From Apis mellifera (lineage: Eukaryota > Arthropoda > Insecta > Hymenoptera > Apidae), in the NCBI RefSeq assembly GCF_003254395.2, contig NC_037638.1:19996202-20060201 (forward strand): 64,000 nucleotides of DNA, written 5' to 3'. The position numbers and the translations under genes are program-made. Below the pieces are notes generated by a model. The model saw nothing but the letters and a program-made list of their open reading frames with translations. It was not told the DNA's origin and made no database searches. Numbering within the stretch: position 1 is the first letter of the stretch; each line of letters opens with the position of its first letter. Positions 52,701-63,461 of this stretch are shown here, one piece after another.

Positions 52701-54928
52701 GCATCGATCGGCGCGAGTAACGACGCAAGCAAGAATTTGGCGAGACGGGCTCGGTTGCGGCTCGAACGAATGGAAAAAGATCAAAGCGAGAAGGGCTAGG
52801 AGGCCGAGGACGATGCGCGCCAACTAACCAACAGCCCCCTCCGTGCGTCCAATTGAATTTGAGGCGCGGGCGCGATCTCGGCTCGGCTCGGGATTGATTC
52901 GATTTCATCGAGTTTAAAACGGCCGCTTATAGAGCATTAAGCAATCCTCAAAGTGGGAACGGGAAATCTAGTTACGGTAGCGCGAGTTTGCCTCTTTGAT
53001 CCCGCCGCCTCCTCCTCCTCCTCCCTGCCTATTCTTCCTCGACCACCCCACCCCCCAATCTTCCTTCTCTCGTTAGAATATTGCCAATCGAGAAAGAATT
53101 CTTCGCTCCCCTTCCTTCTCCAGAACCTTCCAGATCCTGCTAGATTGCGCGAAAATTTCCTTCCCTTACATTTCTCCAATCGAATCGATTCTCTCTCGAA
53201 CATGAAAGATATAAGATCGAAGAAGGTTTCGTAATTATCGATTTTGCTTTTTCTTTCTTTTTTTCGAATAACGATATTCGACGCGCTCGAGCGAGAATTT
53301 CGAGGCAATGGGACGAGGATTTGTCCCGACGAGACGTCGTCGGATTGATGAATAAATTCCGCGCGAAATTATTAAACCGATTGTCATCGGTTCGTTTATA
53401 TTTATACGGGATTCCCGTCACCGGGCCGCGTCGATGTTGTCCACCGGGCCGGATGAAATACGGCGAAACAAGCTGTAGTAAATGGAGTTGGCCGGCAACA
53501 TTTAACGCGCAAGTTTTTCGCCAAATACTCGCCGTACATAATGTATGATTTACGCCCTCCCCCACCCCTCCGCCGCCTGTATGTCAACCTTCGTCGGCGG
53601 CTGGGCGCAGGTGAAAAATATAATGCGCGTAAACACGGTGCAGCTCGTGATACACATTTTCGCGTGTGATCCTTCGACATGGACCGATGGAAAGAGAGGA
53701 GAAAAAAAAAACAAATGAAATACAGGTCAAACGGTGTCGTATATATAGCGTGATACCTACCTGATAATCTGTTCTCGGATCGACTCTTTTTATTCTCTTC
53801 CTCTCTTTCCTTCCTTTTTCTTTCGTTTCCAATCGACGGGTTGATCGAAAGGCGACGTTCGATTTTCGATCATTTCGAACGAAAGCGATCGTAAGAATCG
53901 AAAGAAATCGGGGACAAATCTGTAAATTAAATAACCGGTAATCGATCCGTTTCAACGATCGATTGATGGAACAACGATTGCTGGCGAAATTTCCACACGC
54001 GTGGAATTTTCGTACGAACGAAACCGATGGATTTGAAACGGAGGGGTAGGGGTAGTAACGGGCCGATCTTGGAGGCGAAGTTTTGTGCGGGTAGGTGTGG
54101 CAATAAGGATATAATGCGAGTGTTAAATTGGCATAGACAGGGAGGCTGTAGGAAAAGGGGTAAGAGAGCGGTTTGCAAGGATAGGTAGGTAAGTCGGGGC
54201 TTAGCCCGGTGACACAGTAAGCGGAACCAAGCCATGAAGCTTACGGCCGGCTCCGAGTTGTTATAATGGGATCCGGCTAAACGCAAGCCGATTTTAACTC
54301 TTCGCCGCAGTACTCGGCCAAGTTCAAGGCCATTGTCTTCTACCACGCTTCTGAAAGTGAACGGTCGACACCCGCAAACCCGTCTGAAATCGTCACCGGG
54401 GGTAAACTCTCTCTCTCTCTCTCTTTCTCCCGGGAAAAAATCCCTCCATTCAACGACAATGTATCCCATAAATATATCTTTTTTGTCTACGTTCGCGTTC
54501 AAATTATTATTTTTTTACCTTTCCTTTCTTCCCATTGATGGAATTTCTTTTAATTCTCCCCTTCTTCAGTGTGACGCATACATCAACTACATCTAATTAC
54601 GTAATCGATACGAAACTATTCTCTGGATAAAAAGTTGAAGTTCGTAGATCGAACGAAGGATTAGACCTGGAAAAAATTATTTCGTGTTAATTGACGTACG
54701 TGAACCGATCCTGTATTCCTTCCTTCGAAGGTATTTCTTTTACAAAAAAAAAAAAAGATATAAAATATATTTGGACAAGATAAATCAGATAAATTAAGGA
54801 GAGCTTTTTTTTGGAAAAGGTTTTGGAACAGTTAGCTCGAATCGCAATAAAAGATTAAAAATCGGCTGTGCAAATAATTCAAGGGAGGGGGGGGGGTATC
54901 CTCTTTTGAAGTGAAAGTTGCGAAAGGG

Positions 54929-55002
54929 TCATCAAAGAAACTCGGCTCAGTACTTAGGCTATAACGGCTATAACGATTTGTTATAGCCCGTACGTTTGAT
55001 GA
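54929..55002. repeat. Nested inverted repeats around a doubled GGCTATAAC word
   Basis: GGCTATAAC occurs twice in a row (54957-54965 and 54966-54974). The second copy pairs with GTTATAGCC at 54980-54988 across a five-base loop. An outer pair, TCATCAAA (54929-54936) and TTTGATGA (54995-55002), encloses it. The internal arms are of unequal length, so a microRNA precursor is unlikely. Confidence 0.5.
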
Positions 55003-57027
55003 GTTATTACGACGTCAAAAGGTAGGCAGGTACCCGCTCCGTCCAATTAGCCAGGCATAGGCCTCCTGCCCGATGCCTTCGGCTGCTTTGGGGTTCTTTG
55101 TTCCCCCGAGTTTAGGCCACTTAGAGATATACGCCGCCACCCTTCACTACTCTATTAACGACCAACGCACGCTATGCCATGCGTACCTACAAACGTATGC
55201 GTACACCTGCGATCCTTTAATGGACCGTAACAGGACTCTATCCACGCGCGAATCTCTCGATCATCCTCCTCCCCTATCTCTCTTCCATCACTCACCCACT
55301 CTCTCTCTCTCTCACGCAAGCGTATATTCTGTCCGCGTTCACGAGTTCAAACCTGATCGTATCAAAGGGAATACGGGACGTTTCGGGATAACAAAACGAA
55401 CTAATTACTCCTTTTAATAATAGAAAGATGGAGTTTGGAAGATACGCGAGGGGGGAGAGAAAGAATGGAATGGAAGCTCCGTACATTTCAAGCGATTTTG
55501 CGGAGGAGGAGAATTTGTTTTATTGAAAAAAATGTGGTATTCGATCGTGTTGAAACAAAACGATACAAGAATAAAGATTCAACTATTTAGGAAGGGTGAA
55601 ATAGCTGCGAGGGGGAGAAGATTGGGAAGAAAGAGAAGAGGAATGTTTTATTGGAAGGGTGGGGCACGCGATAGAAGCGCGAGTTAAAAGGTGAACGGCG
55701 ACGAATATTGGCTTTCGGTTGCCGATATAATCTCTGGGGAGAGGGCGCGAAACGTTGTTATTTGCCGGTGGTAAAGAGTCGTAAATTGGTTACTTTACGT
55801 TTGTTGGCCGGGCAAATGTTTTTTAATTTCGTGGAAAACAGGATAACATCGGGGAAAGAACGTTGCGACGCGAAACGTGTGTGTACGTACGCAAATTGCG
55901 CCCGCGATTACGGTGGCCACGAGTCTGTAATTAATATGGCTTTTAATGGCTCGCGATCGATATACTCGGGAGCCCGCTCGAATAACGGGACCACCGGTCC
56001 CGTTTTAATGTTAATTAATTTTAAGTGCATTAGCAAAATTACAACCCCGAGGCGCGGAGAACTTGGCAACATCAATGTGATTAATAGGAGGCAGAATCGC
56101 GATCTGAAAGCACCGATGGAACGGTGGTATCATTGCCTCGTGGTGGCTCGCTCCTTGTCTCTGTGAAATGTGTGCGACCAAAGTTTTACGGAAATTCGCG
56201 TTTTAAAGCGTTATTTCCGCGTTGACACAAATTTAGATTTACTGATGATTTCGAATATCGATGCTATTCCTTCTACGATTTGTATTCTTTCGCAAATGAA
56301 TAATTCTTGATTTCTTTTCTTCGAGAAAATTCATCCTTTTGTACGGAAAGGATACGTTTGATCTCGTCGTGTCGAGTAAGAAATAAAGAAAACGCAGAGG
56401 ATGGAACAGATGATGAACGAGCAAATGTCGATATTCTGATCAAGATTGGAAAGATTCTTAGCTCTTTGTTTTGTATTTCCATGCGTGTATATAAATATAT
56501 ATATATATATATGTGTGTGCATGCTGATGGTTAAATAAATCGAACAAATTTATTTTTATTAATAATGCGATGGTTTATTTCGACGTAGGAAGATTTTCAT
56601 GATAAAGCAATCATCATGTATCTTACAAGTTTAGATAGTTCTGTACATCTTGAGTCATATTTATTACAAAGTTGCTTAACGTGTTTATGTGCGCACAATA
56701 TGTAATTATTACGGTTTACATTTTCATTTTTTCTATCATTAATTGTTATCGATACTTTTTTTTTTTTCTTTTTCATTTCTTTAATTGCGTTTACGATCTA
56801 ATCCATAATATACATTAGGGTTGTATACACGAAATATACACTCACGATTAAGTATGCCTTTTTTTTTTTTTTTTTAAATTGTTTTTAATGTATTTACCTT
56901 TTTTTTTTCTTTTTTCCTGTTCGGAGACCATTACAACAGCGAAACCTGCTTTTTTTTTTCGTATCGCCTCCCCCACCCCTCCAAAAGTGCTACGCGTATT
57001 TTTCTTTTATTTTTTTTTCCAGTTCAC

Positions 57028-57195
57028 TTTATTTCATTTCATTTCGTTTCGTTTCATTTCGTTTCATTTCATTTCATTACATTTCATTTTATTTCATTTC
57101 ATTTCATTTTATTTTATTTTTTATTTTATTTTTTATTTTATTTTATTTTATTTTATTTTACTTTATTTTATTTTACTTTATTTTATTTTATTTTT
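57028..57195. repeat. TTTCA/TTTTA pentanucleotide array
   Basis: About 170 bases of five-base units that begin as TTTCA and TTTCG variants and change to nearly pure TTTTA towards the right. Interruptions are single bases. It lies 2.2 kb downstream of the otd-B stop. Confidence 0.9.
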
Positions 57196-57245
57196 GCCCG
57201 GATTACGTCGAGCGTAGCGCGAAAAAAAACTCGAATTCCGATGAG

Positions 57246-57250
<5 letters not shown>

Positions 57251-57284
<34 letters not shown>
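57251..57284. repeat. (AG)17 microsatellite
   Basis: Uninterrupted AG dinucleotides close to the right end of the pentanucleotide array. Confidence 0.9.
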
Positions 57285-57288
<4 letters not shown>

Positions 57289-57765
57289 TAAATCGACGAG
57301 AACCTTGGAGAATGGCGTCCACGCATCCACGCAATCTTTCGGGCAAAGTGATTTTTTTTTTTTCCAAAGCGAGATCAAAGGGATCTCCTAGCTGGCTGGA
57401 TCTCCGTCGGCTTCTCGATCATCTCGGCTTCTTTCCATCTCTCACGCGTGCGCACACTCTGCTCTTCCTATTTACAACAAATTTTCCCCGGCTACTGGCC
57501 GTGCTTGATATGATAATCAATTATCGTTACAATGCTAAGAATCGTAAGAATAAGAATCATAAAGATAATATACTTAACAATTAATGATAACGGCAGTGGT
57601 GAGTATTCGTATTCAGCATCGAGAGAAAACGAAGAAGAAGAAAAAAGAAAAAAGGAAGAAAAAAGCAAACATTAAATCCGCTCGCGGATTCCTTTCCTCA
57701 TATGCTTGCTGTTCCTCTCATCCATCTCGCCGATTATTTATTACGTTATTCGTATATATGTATAC

Positions 57766-57857
57766 GAATTCTATTTTATTTTCGCGAAACAGCAAATATT
57801 TTATATGTATATGTATATATAAAGTGTCTGTTGTTTCGCGAAAATAAAATAAAATTC
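57766..57857. repeat. Long near-perfect hairpin, 29-bp stem
   Basis: The arms 57766-57794 and 57829-57857 are reverse complements at 27 of 29 positions. As RNA from the plus strand there is one C/A mismatch and one G-U pair. The loop is 34 bases and AT-rich. Each arm carries TTTTCGCGAAAC or its complement near the loop end. The total of 92 nt is within the size range of insect microRNA precursors, but a folded-back mobile element remnant is equally possible. Confidence 0.6.
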
Positions 57858-58190
57858 AAAGAACAATGAAACGAATTTCATGTCTCTCATTCGCAGCGAA
57901 AAATAAAGGTAAAGAAAGGAGTAAAGAAAAGAAACGATATTACGCATTTGCGATTTATTATCCCCGATCCACTCTCCTCGCACCATTGATCAACGTTTGA
58001 CGATCTTTAAACGATCACGATTGCATCGTTTCGATTGTCTCCGAATTTTACCCCCGTTATATATATTATTATATAAAACGAGCGATCACGTTATCGACGT
58101 AATTTTCTCTATAATTGAATGACGAATTCTTCGCGTGTGATTCGATTGAGTTCGAGATTGATCGACCATGAAAAATATCACCAATGATGA

Positions 58191-58196
58191 TTTATT
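58191..58196 (-). terminator. Candidate polyadenylation signal of otd-B
   Basis: AATAAA on the minus strand, about 1.2 kb after the otd-B stop codon; it is the nearest canonical hexamer I found. Its use would place a long TA array in the 3' untranslated region. Confidence 0.25.
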
Positions 58197-58491
58197 CCTT
58201 ATTCCTTAAGGAATCAAAAAACAACGAAATATAATCGACAGGAAATATCGAAGGTACGATCGAAGGAATGTTTCGTTTCGATCGATGAATTATTCGGAAT
58301 TATTATAAGGAAGCGACAAATCGTTCGAATGATAAATATAATTTCGTTTATCATCGAATCGTCAAAATTGTCGTCTCGATCCATTCCACTCGAGAACTCG
58401 CATTTCATGGAATAATTCTTTGTTTCTCTCGTTGAGGAGAACATTTCTTTTTTTTAAGAGAGATATACAATTTACGAGAGATTCTCTCTCT

Positions 58492-58494
<3 letters not shown>

Positions 58495-58549
<55 letters not shown>

Positions 58550-58570
58550 ATATATATATATATATATATA
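58495..58570. repeat. TA array, 76 bp
   Basis: TA dinucleotides with one short interruption (ttg) near 58547. It is the longest TA array in the window. Confidence 0.9.
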
Positions 58571-59384
58571 CTGTTGCATTATTTAGGCAGAAATTCAAGG
58601 CCGACCTAAATACGATCTAAATACAACGAAGAATGTATCGTAAATTACGACGAGGCTCGATTTTTGTACATAACTCCTCATTACAAGTATATACTCATTA
58701 TTTATCCCCATTATTTGTCCTCTCATTCTTCCAAAAAAAAAAAGAGAAAAGAAAACGAAGCTGATCAGTGAAAAACTTAATTCGCTCATCGACGACAAAT
58801 TACCCGAAATTAAATCGAAAAAATTATTATATCCGTTCTCTCGCGAAAACGTTTCACTCTCCGCGAATCGCGAAATTACTTTGAAACCAGTCCTTCCTAT
58901 TATCTCACCTTCAGTTCTATTATCGTTACACGAAGAAGAAGAAGAGAAAGAAACATTGTACTCGATACGACGCAACAAACGCACTTCAACATCATCGTTC
59001 GAATCCTCTCTGAAGTCACTCTATACTCCGATGTACACACACACACACACACACGCACATACATACGTGTACGTGTACGATATCCGGAAGTTCGCGCAAA
59101 ATTCTCTTTCGAGAAAAAGAAGAAAAGAAAGAAAGAGAAGCGAGGGAAAAGAAAGGAGAAGAAACTCGCGAGATCCGTTCGCACGGATCAGATTCTTCTC
59201 TCTCATATCGTTCGGGATCGTCCGCAATTCCATTTCAATTGTTATCATCGGAATCGATATTACCGTTGACCTCGGAGCAATTTGCCGCCGAGTTGAGGCG
59301 CCAGTTGTACGGGGCCGGTGTCGATCCGAGGGCGGTCTCTTGGTTGCCGCGGCTCGAGATTGCCGTCGATCTTCCGCTGGACCG

Positions 59385-60030
59385 CTATACCATCGTCTGG
59401 TACTTCTGGTCGGGCAGTATGTAACCGTCCGACTCGGACGGTGAGGCGGTCATCTCGTTGGGCCCGGACGCGTTCAAATGGTGGCTGGTCAAGTGGGACA
59501 TGGAGGAGGTGAGCGCCATGTTGTGGTGGTACTGGGGATGGTGGTAATTTCCCTGGGGGCTGTGATGCATGTGAGAGATCTGGGTCTGATAATAATCGCC
59601 GCTCGTGTACGGGTTCTGGTAGGCATTGTAAGTCTGCCCGGCGTAACATTGGCTCGGGTTCACCGAGCCCGGCGACGCTGAACTCCAAGTGAAACCATAC
59701 TCGCCGTGATGAATTTGGTTCATCGGTGGGGGGTAAGAAGACGGCGGTAACTGGCTAGAGCCCGGCGTCAAAGGAGGAGACGGGGTGGTGAGCGCGCTGT
59801 TCGCCCCGCTGCCGCCCGTCGGCGTCACCCCCAGCCGTGGGTACGTGGACGTGGTGGACAAGAGCGGCGAGTTGGGCCCGGGTGCCTCCTTGCCCCGCGG
59901 CGGGGAGACGGGGGAGGAACGTCTGCTCGGGGTCGCGGTCGAGCTCGTCGACATCTTGTTGCCGTTGCTCGAGTTGCTCTGCGCCTGGCCCGATCCTCTC
60001 GGCGACCCTTTCGAGGGCGAGGCTTGTTGC

Positions 60031-60067
<37 letters not shown>

Positions 60068-60107
60068 ACTGTTGCCTGCACTTGGCGCGTCGATTCTTGA
60101 ACCAAAC
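59385..60107 (-). CDS. otd: otd-B 3' exon: homeobox part 2, polyglutamine and C-terminus
   Basis: 723 bases, 240 codons and TAG, after the acceptor tttccacag. It starts VWFKNRRAKCRQQL, continues with 14 Gln (mostly CAG) and ends KYQTMV. Unlike paralogue A, where the equivalent part is spread over four exons, it is a single exon. Confidence 0.93.
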
Positions 60108-63100
60108 CTGTGGAAACAAAGCAGGAACAGAAGAGGAAGATGGATTAATCGTCTCGAATCGAATATTCGAATTTTCTTCTTCTCGAGAGTGGTGATAGAT
60201 CGGCGACTACGGTGGAGGCGAGGGTAGTATAGGGTGGTAGATTCTCTTTCGCGAGGGATGGAGGCCGAGAAGAAAAGGTGTCCCGCCACGAGGGATGGAG
60301 GAAGAACCGTTGGCAACCGTGGGGAGAGTTAATCGGTGCAATGGGAAAGTAATCGCGGGCGGGCGGCCGTAACATTTCATTAAATCGTAACAATAACAAC
60401 GAAGGGGAGAGGGGGAGGAGGTAGAGAAGAGTTCAGGGGCTTTTATACGCTTTTATACACGGGTGTGTATGAAAGTTTACACGCTCGCGCTTTTGCGTGT
60501 ACGTGTGTACTATCCCCCCGGGATATTCGCTTTGCCAGAACGCGAATTAAAATCTATCATATATGTATATATATATATGTATACACGCACAACGATTTCT
60601 ATCACTTTGTCAACAGATATCGAATAATTTATGGAAAAACGCGTGGTAATAAAAGTATAATATAATAACGCGCGGGAGGCTAGTGATACAAAAAACGCTT
60701 TAAACGAAATTGGACGAGTGTGCCCTTAGAGAAGAAAGAAGGAGATGCCTTCTTTTTCCTCCTCCTTTCTGCCAAGAGACAAGGATACTGCCGAGCATGG
60801 ACAAAAAAAAAAAGAAAGAAAGAAAGAAAAAAGTATCCCCCGTAGTAGGCCGCAGAGTTCGCTCTCCGCGCAGACTTTCCCCCTCTTTCACTCCCCCTCA
60901 CGCACCCTCTGTAATCCGGGCACACAATGTGGCCAGGGGTGCGATCCTATGAATCTATGCCCGTGCCTTTAAAAGCAAGATCCGCCTTTATTGTTGTTAT
61001 TATCGGCCAGTATTGTAACAGTTGTTACGAGGAACGCGAATCGTCCAACCGTGTACCGGGATTTCCAGTCGCCATGAATCCAGTCGCGTTGAGTTGGGTC
61101 GAGTCGAGAACGGAAGGGAAAAGTATGGTCGCGTCCCGATCTCGTCGAGAATACACACACACACATATATATATGGGGTTGAACGAGAAATTGAACGTGA
61201 ACGAAGCGCGAAAAATTCGAAAATTCCGAACGAAATTCCGATCATCGATCATTATAAGACGAGACGAGATAAGAAGAGAGAAACCGTTCCTCCCCTTTGT
61301 ATCGGTCGATCAACGGATTCTCGAAGGGGTGCGAAGATCCGAGCCGCGTGGATATTGCGCGACATCAACCGCAAGAGGAATGATCGTGACGAGAGGAAGG
61401 AAGAGGAAGGTAGATCTGCGGACGAAGAGAGAGAGAGAGAGAAAACGGCCATTACCGCTCCGTGTTTGCACAACGACGCCCCTCTCCCCTTCCTCCCTCC
61501 TCCCCCTCCCTCCTCCTCCCCCCAGGAACAACACACAACTCTCGCAGCTACCCCAAAAACCAACTGAACGGGTCCTGGTGCCATCCCCGATGGAAGCCCT
61601 CGGGGTGAACCACAGTCAGTTTCTCTCCACTACTCTGTGTATCGATGGCTAGGTGTAAATTGCATCACCATCTGGTTAGCATCCAACATGGAAAACCAAC
61701 CCATTTGCCACTGGGCTGGAGCAGCTGCGTTGACATTTTCCTTTATGACAAATATATTTTCTTATTTGCGCTATTAATATATATACACACGCGCGCACAC
61801 GCGGGGGTTTATATCGTATAGCGAAAGAACTGAAAAGATATTATTGGAAGATGATACGCGTAATTCGTCTGTCGGAATCTCACAGGAGAATCGATGAATC
61901 TGCATCGTTCGTGTCCACGATAATTTTTAACTTGTCGAGATCGGGAGTGGAGATCGGAACGGTTACGGATATTTTTTTTCGCGATATCGAAGATTATCGT
62001 GGAAGCGGAATTTAATACGGAGAAATAAATTCGTAAGGTAAACCTGTTCGCGAGGAGAAGTTTATCGCCCTCCCATCCCTGTCGTTCGGTAATAGCTATG
62101 CTACTAGTAGCCGGCTAGCAGTAGTAGGCACGTCTCTTTTTCACCGAGAAAATAACGTTTTGACGCGCTCCTCGATCGTAAATGATGGACGAACGACGAC
62201 CTGGCGCATTCAAACGTGGCAAACATCGCGCGCAGCTGTGTCGTTCTCTCGCAGAGAGGACAGGCGTATAGAAACTCGCGAGCGAGATAGAACGAAGGGC
62301 TATAATCCAGGAACAAATCAACTATATGTTGTGCTCCATACATCGTGCTTCTGTGTTCCACCTAACACACCTCTACCCCCCCCTTCCTATAGGGTATAGA
62401 TAACTCTGTACAGAACGGAATATACAGCTCTCTCTCTCCTTCTCCCTCGAAAACTTTTAGATCCCCTCCCTCCTCCCTTATCCACCTCTCCCCTTCGATA
62501 TTATTCACGTGCACGATATATATATATTCGTGTGACGTATATATATATATATGTGTGTGTATCACACCCTTTAGCAGTTGCGCCTTCATTCAAGGCTCGA
62601 AGGCTTAAATTGGCGTGGAAACTCCGTGGAATTTCCGGACTCTAAATCGTCCCTTCCCAATGAGAAATCACTTTAATCGAGCTCGATGACTTTCGACCTT
62701 GTTCAAGATGCTTTCCACTTACGAATGCATAAATTCCAACGTTTTTTTCAAAAATTACGTGGCGATAAACCGTTCAACCGTTTCGCGAATCCCGAAGAGG
62801 GGGGCGATGGGATGGCGATTCGCGATCGCCTTTGATACATTCGAGGAGCATCCCGAAATAAAGATGTTACGAGGACCGCAATAAAAGCGTCAACGAGCTC
62901 GTCTATCAATGTACAGCCACGGGTGGGACAATGGCGGAAAGCGGAGGGACGTAGGGCGCGACACCGCGTTGTGTAAATACCTTAAATCTCGTCCATGCTT
63001 GCCGAAGCACGAAACACTCCCATTCCCCTCTCCCTGTCCCTCTCCTATACTATCCGTTACTATCGCTCGACCGAGATTGTCACTGTCGTTTTTCCCGTGA

Positions 63101-63461
63101 CTTGTTGGATAGGGTAATCCGTACGCGACGAATAAAGCCGACGAATTCTCCTCTTTTCGGCTCCCGCGCGATCGATTTTTTTCCTCCCTTCATGTAGGCA
63201 GACGTAACAATAACGGGGATTCGAAAGAAGGAAGGAAGAGGAATGATTGAATAAAGAGGTAAAAAGAAAAGAAGGAAGAGAAGCGAGGAAAATATTATAA
63301 ATTCACCTGAACTCGTGACTCCGGCAGATTAATTTTCAATGCAACTTCCTCTCGCATGAAAATATCTGGATACCTCGTTTTCGTGAACAAGCCTTCTAAC
63401 ACGTCTAATTGAGCTCTGGTAAACGTTGTTCTCTCCCTGCGCTGTTTCCGCTGGTTCATCC
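59385..63461 (-). CDS. otd: Orthodenticle/Otx homeodomain transcription factor, paralogue B (partial; 5' end missing)
   Basis: Two exons, 63461-63307 and 60107-59385, join in frame across a 3.2-kb intron. Together they encode a short lead-in (MNQRK), a homeodomain and a 240-residue 3' exon product. The homeodomain has Lys-50 and differs from paralogue A at three positions only: Thr for Ser at 21, Arg for Lys at 24, Leu for Met at 36. A 14-Gln tract follows, then Ser/Pro-rich sequence (SSTATPSRRSSPVSPPRGKE) and a Tyr/His/Gln-rich tail with EYGFTWSSASPG and NYHHPQYHHNMALTS. The product is a nuclear DNA-binding regulator of head patterning by family knowledge. The first exon starts with a split codon, so an upstream coding exon must exist; it was not recognised before the right edge. 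The gene has the same orientation as paralogue A, about 24 kb away. Confidence 0.92.
60024..60065 (-). repeat. CAG/CAA tract encoding 14 Gln in otd-B
   Basis: On the minus strand: five CAG, one CAA, six CAG, two CAA. The pure CAG runs make length variation between individuals likely. Confidence 0.9.
60108..63306 (-). other. otd-B homeobox intron, 3.2 kb
   Basis: Bounded by the GTGAAT donor and the tttccacag acceptor. It contains TA-rich runs near 60562-60582 and 62516-62554, GA and CT runs, and a pyrimidine-rich block near 61480-61530. No exon was recognised inside it. Confidence 0.85.
63307..63461 (-). CDS. otd: otd-B homeobox exon, part 1
   Basis: 155 bases between acceptor gtttcag and donor GTGAAT. 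It encodes MNQRKQRRERTTFTRAQLDV and the homeodomain through Gln-46 (ESRVQ). An ATG lies two bases inside the exon and in frame, so a shortened protein starting right before the homeodomain is possible if transcription began nearby. Confidence 0.94.

Larger units (their letters stand above)
35777..59384. other. Intergenic region between the two otd genes
   Basis: No coding exon could be firmly supported in these 23.6 kb. The left part should hold the promoter and non-coding leader exon(s) of otd-A; the right end should hold the 3' untranslated region of otd-B. GC-rich blocks at 42.0-43.8 kb and 51.0-51.4 kb, with GGA and GGT triplet runs, could be promoters. Stretches with balanced, non-repetitive sequence (44.58-44.80, 54.88-55.25 and 55.7-56.2 kb) look more like regulatory DNA than decayed repeats. 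GA/CT, TA and poly-T arrays are frequent throughout. Confidence 0.6.

Noticed and set aside
55708..56166. 152-codon plus-strand frame with balanced composition
   Set aside because: No domain, start or splice evidence; many TAATTA words suggest AT-rich regulatory DNA instead. Kept only as part of the intergenic block.
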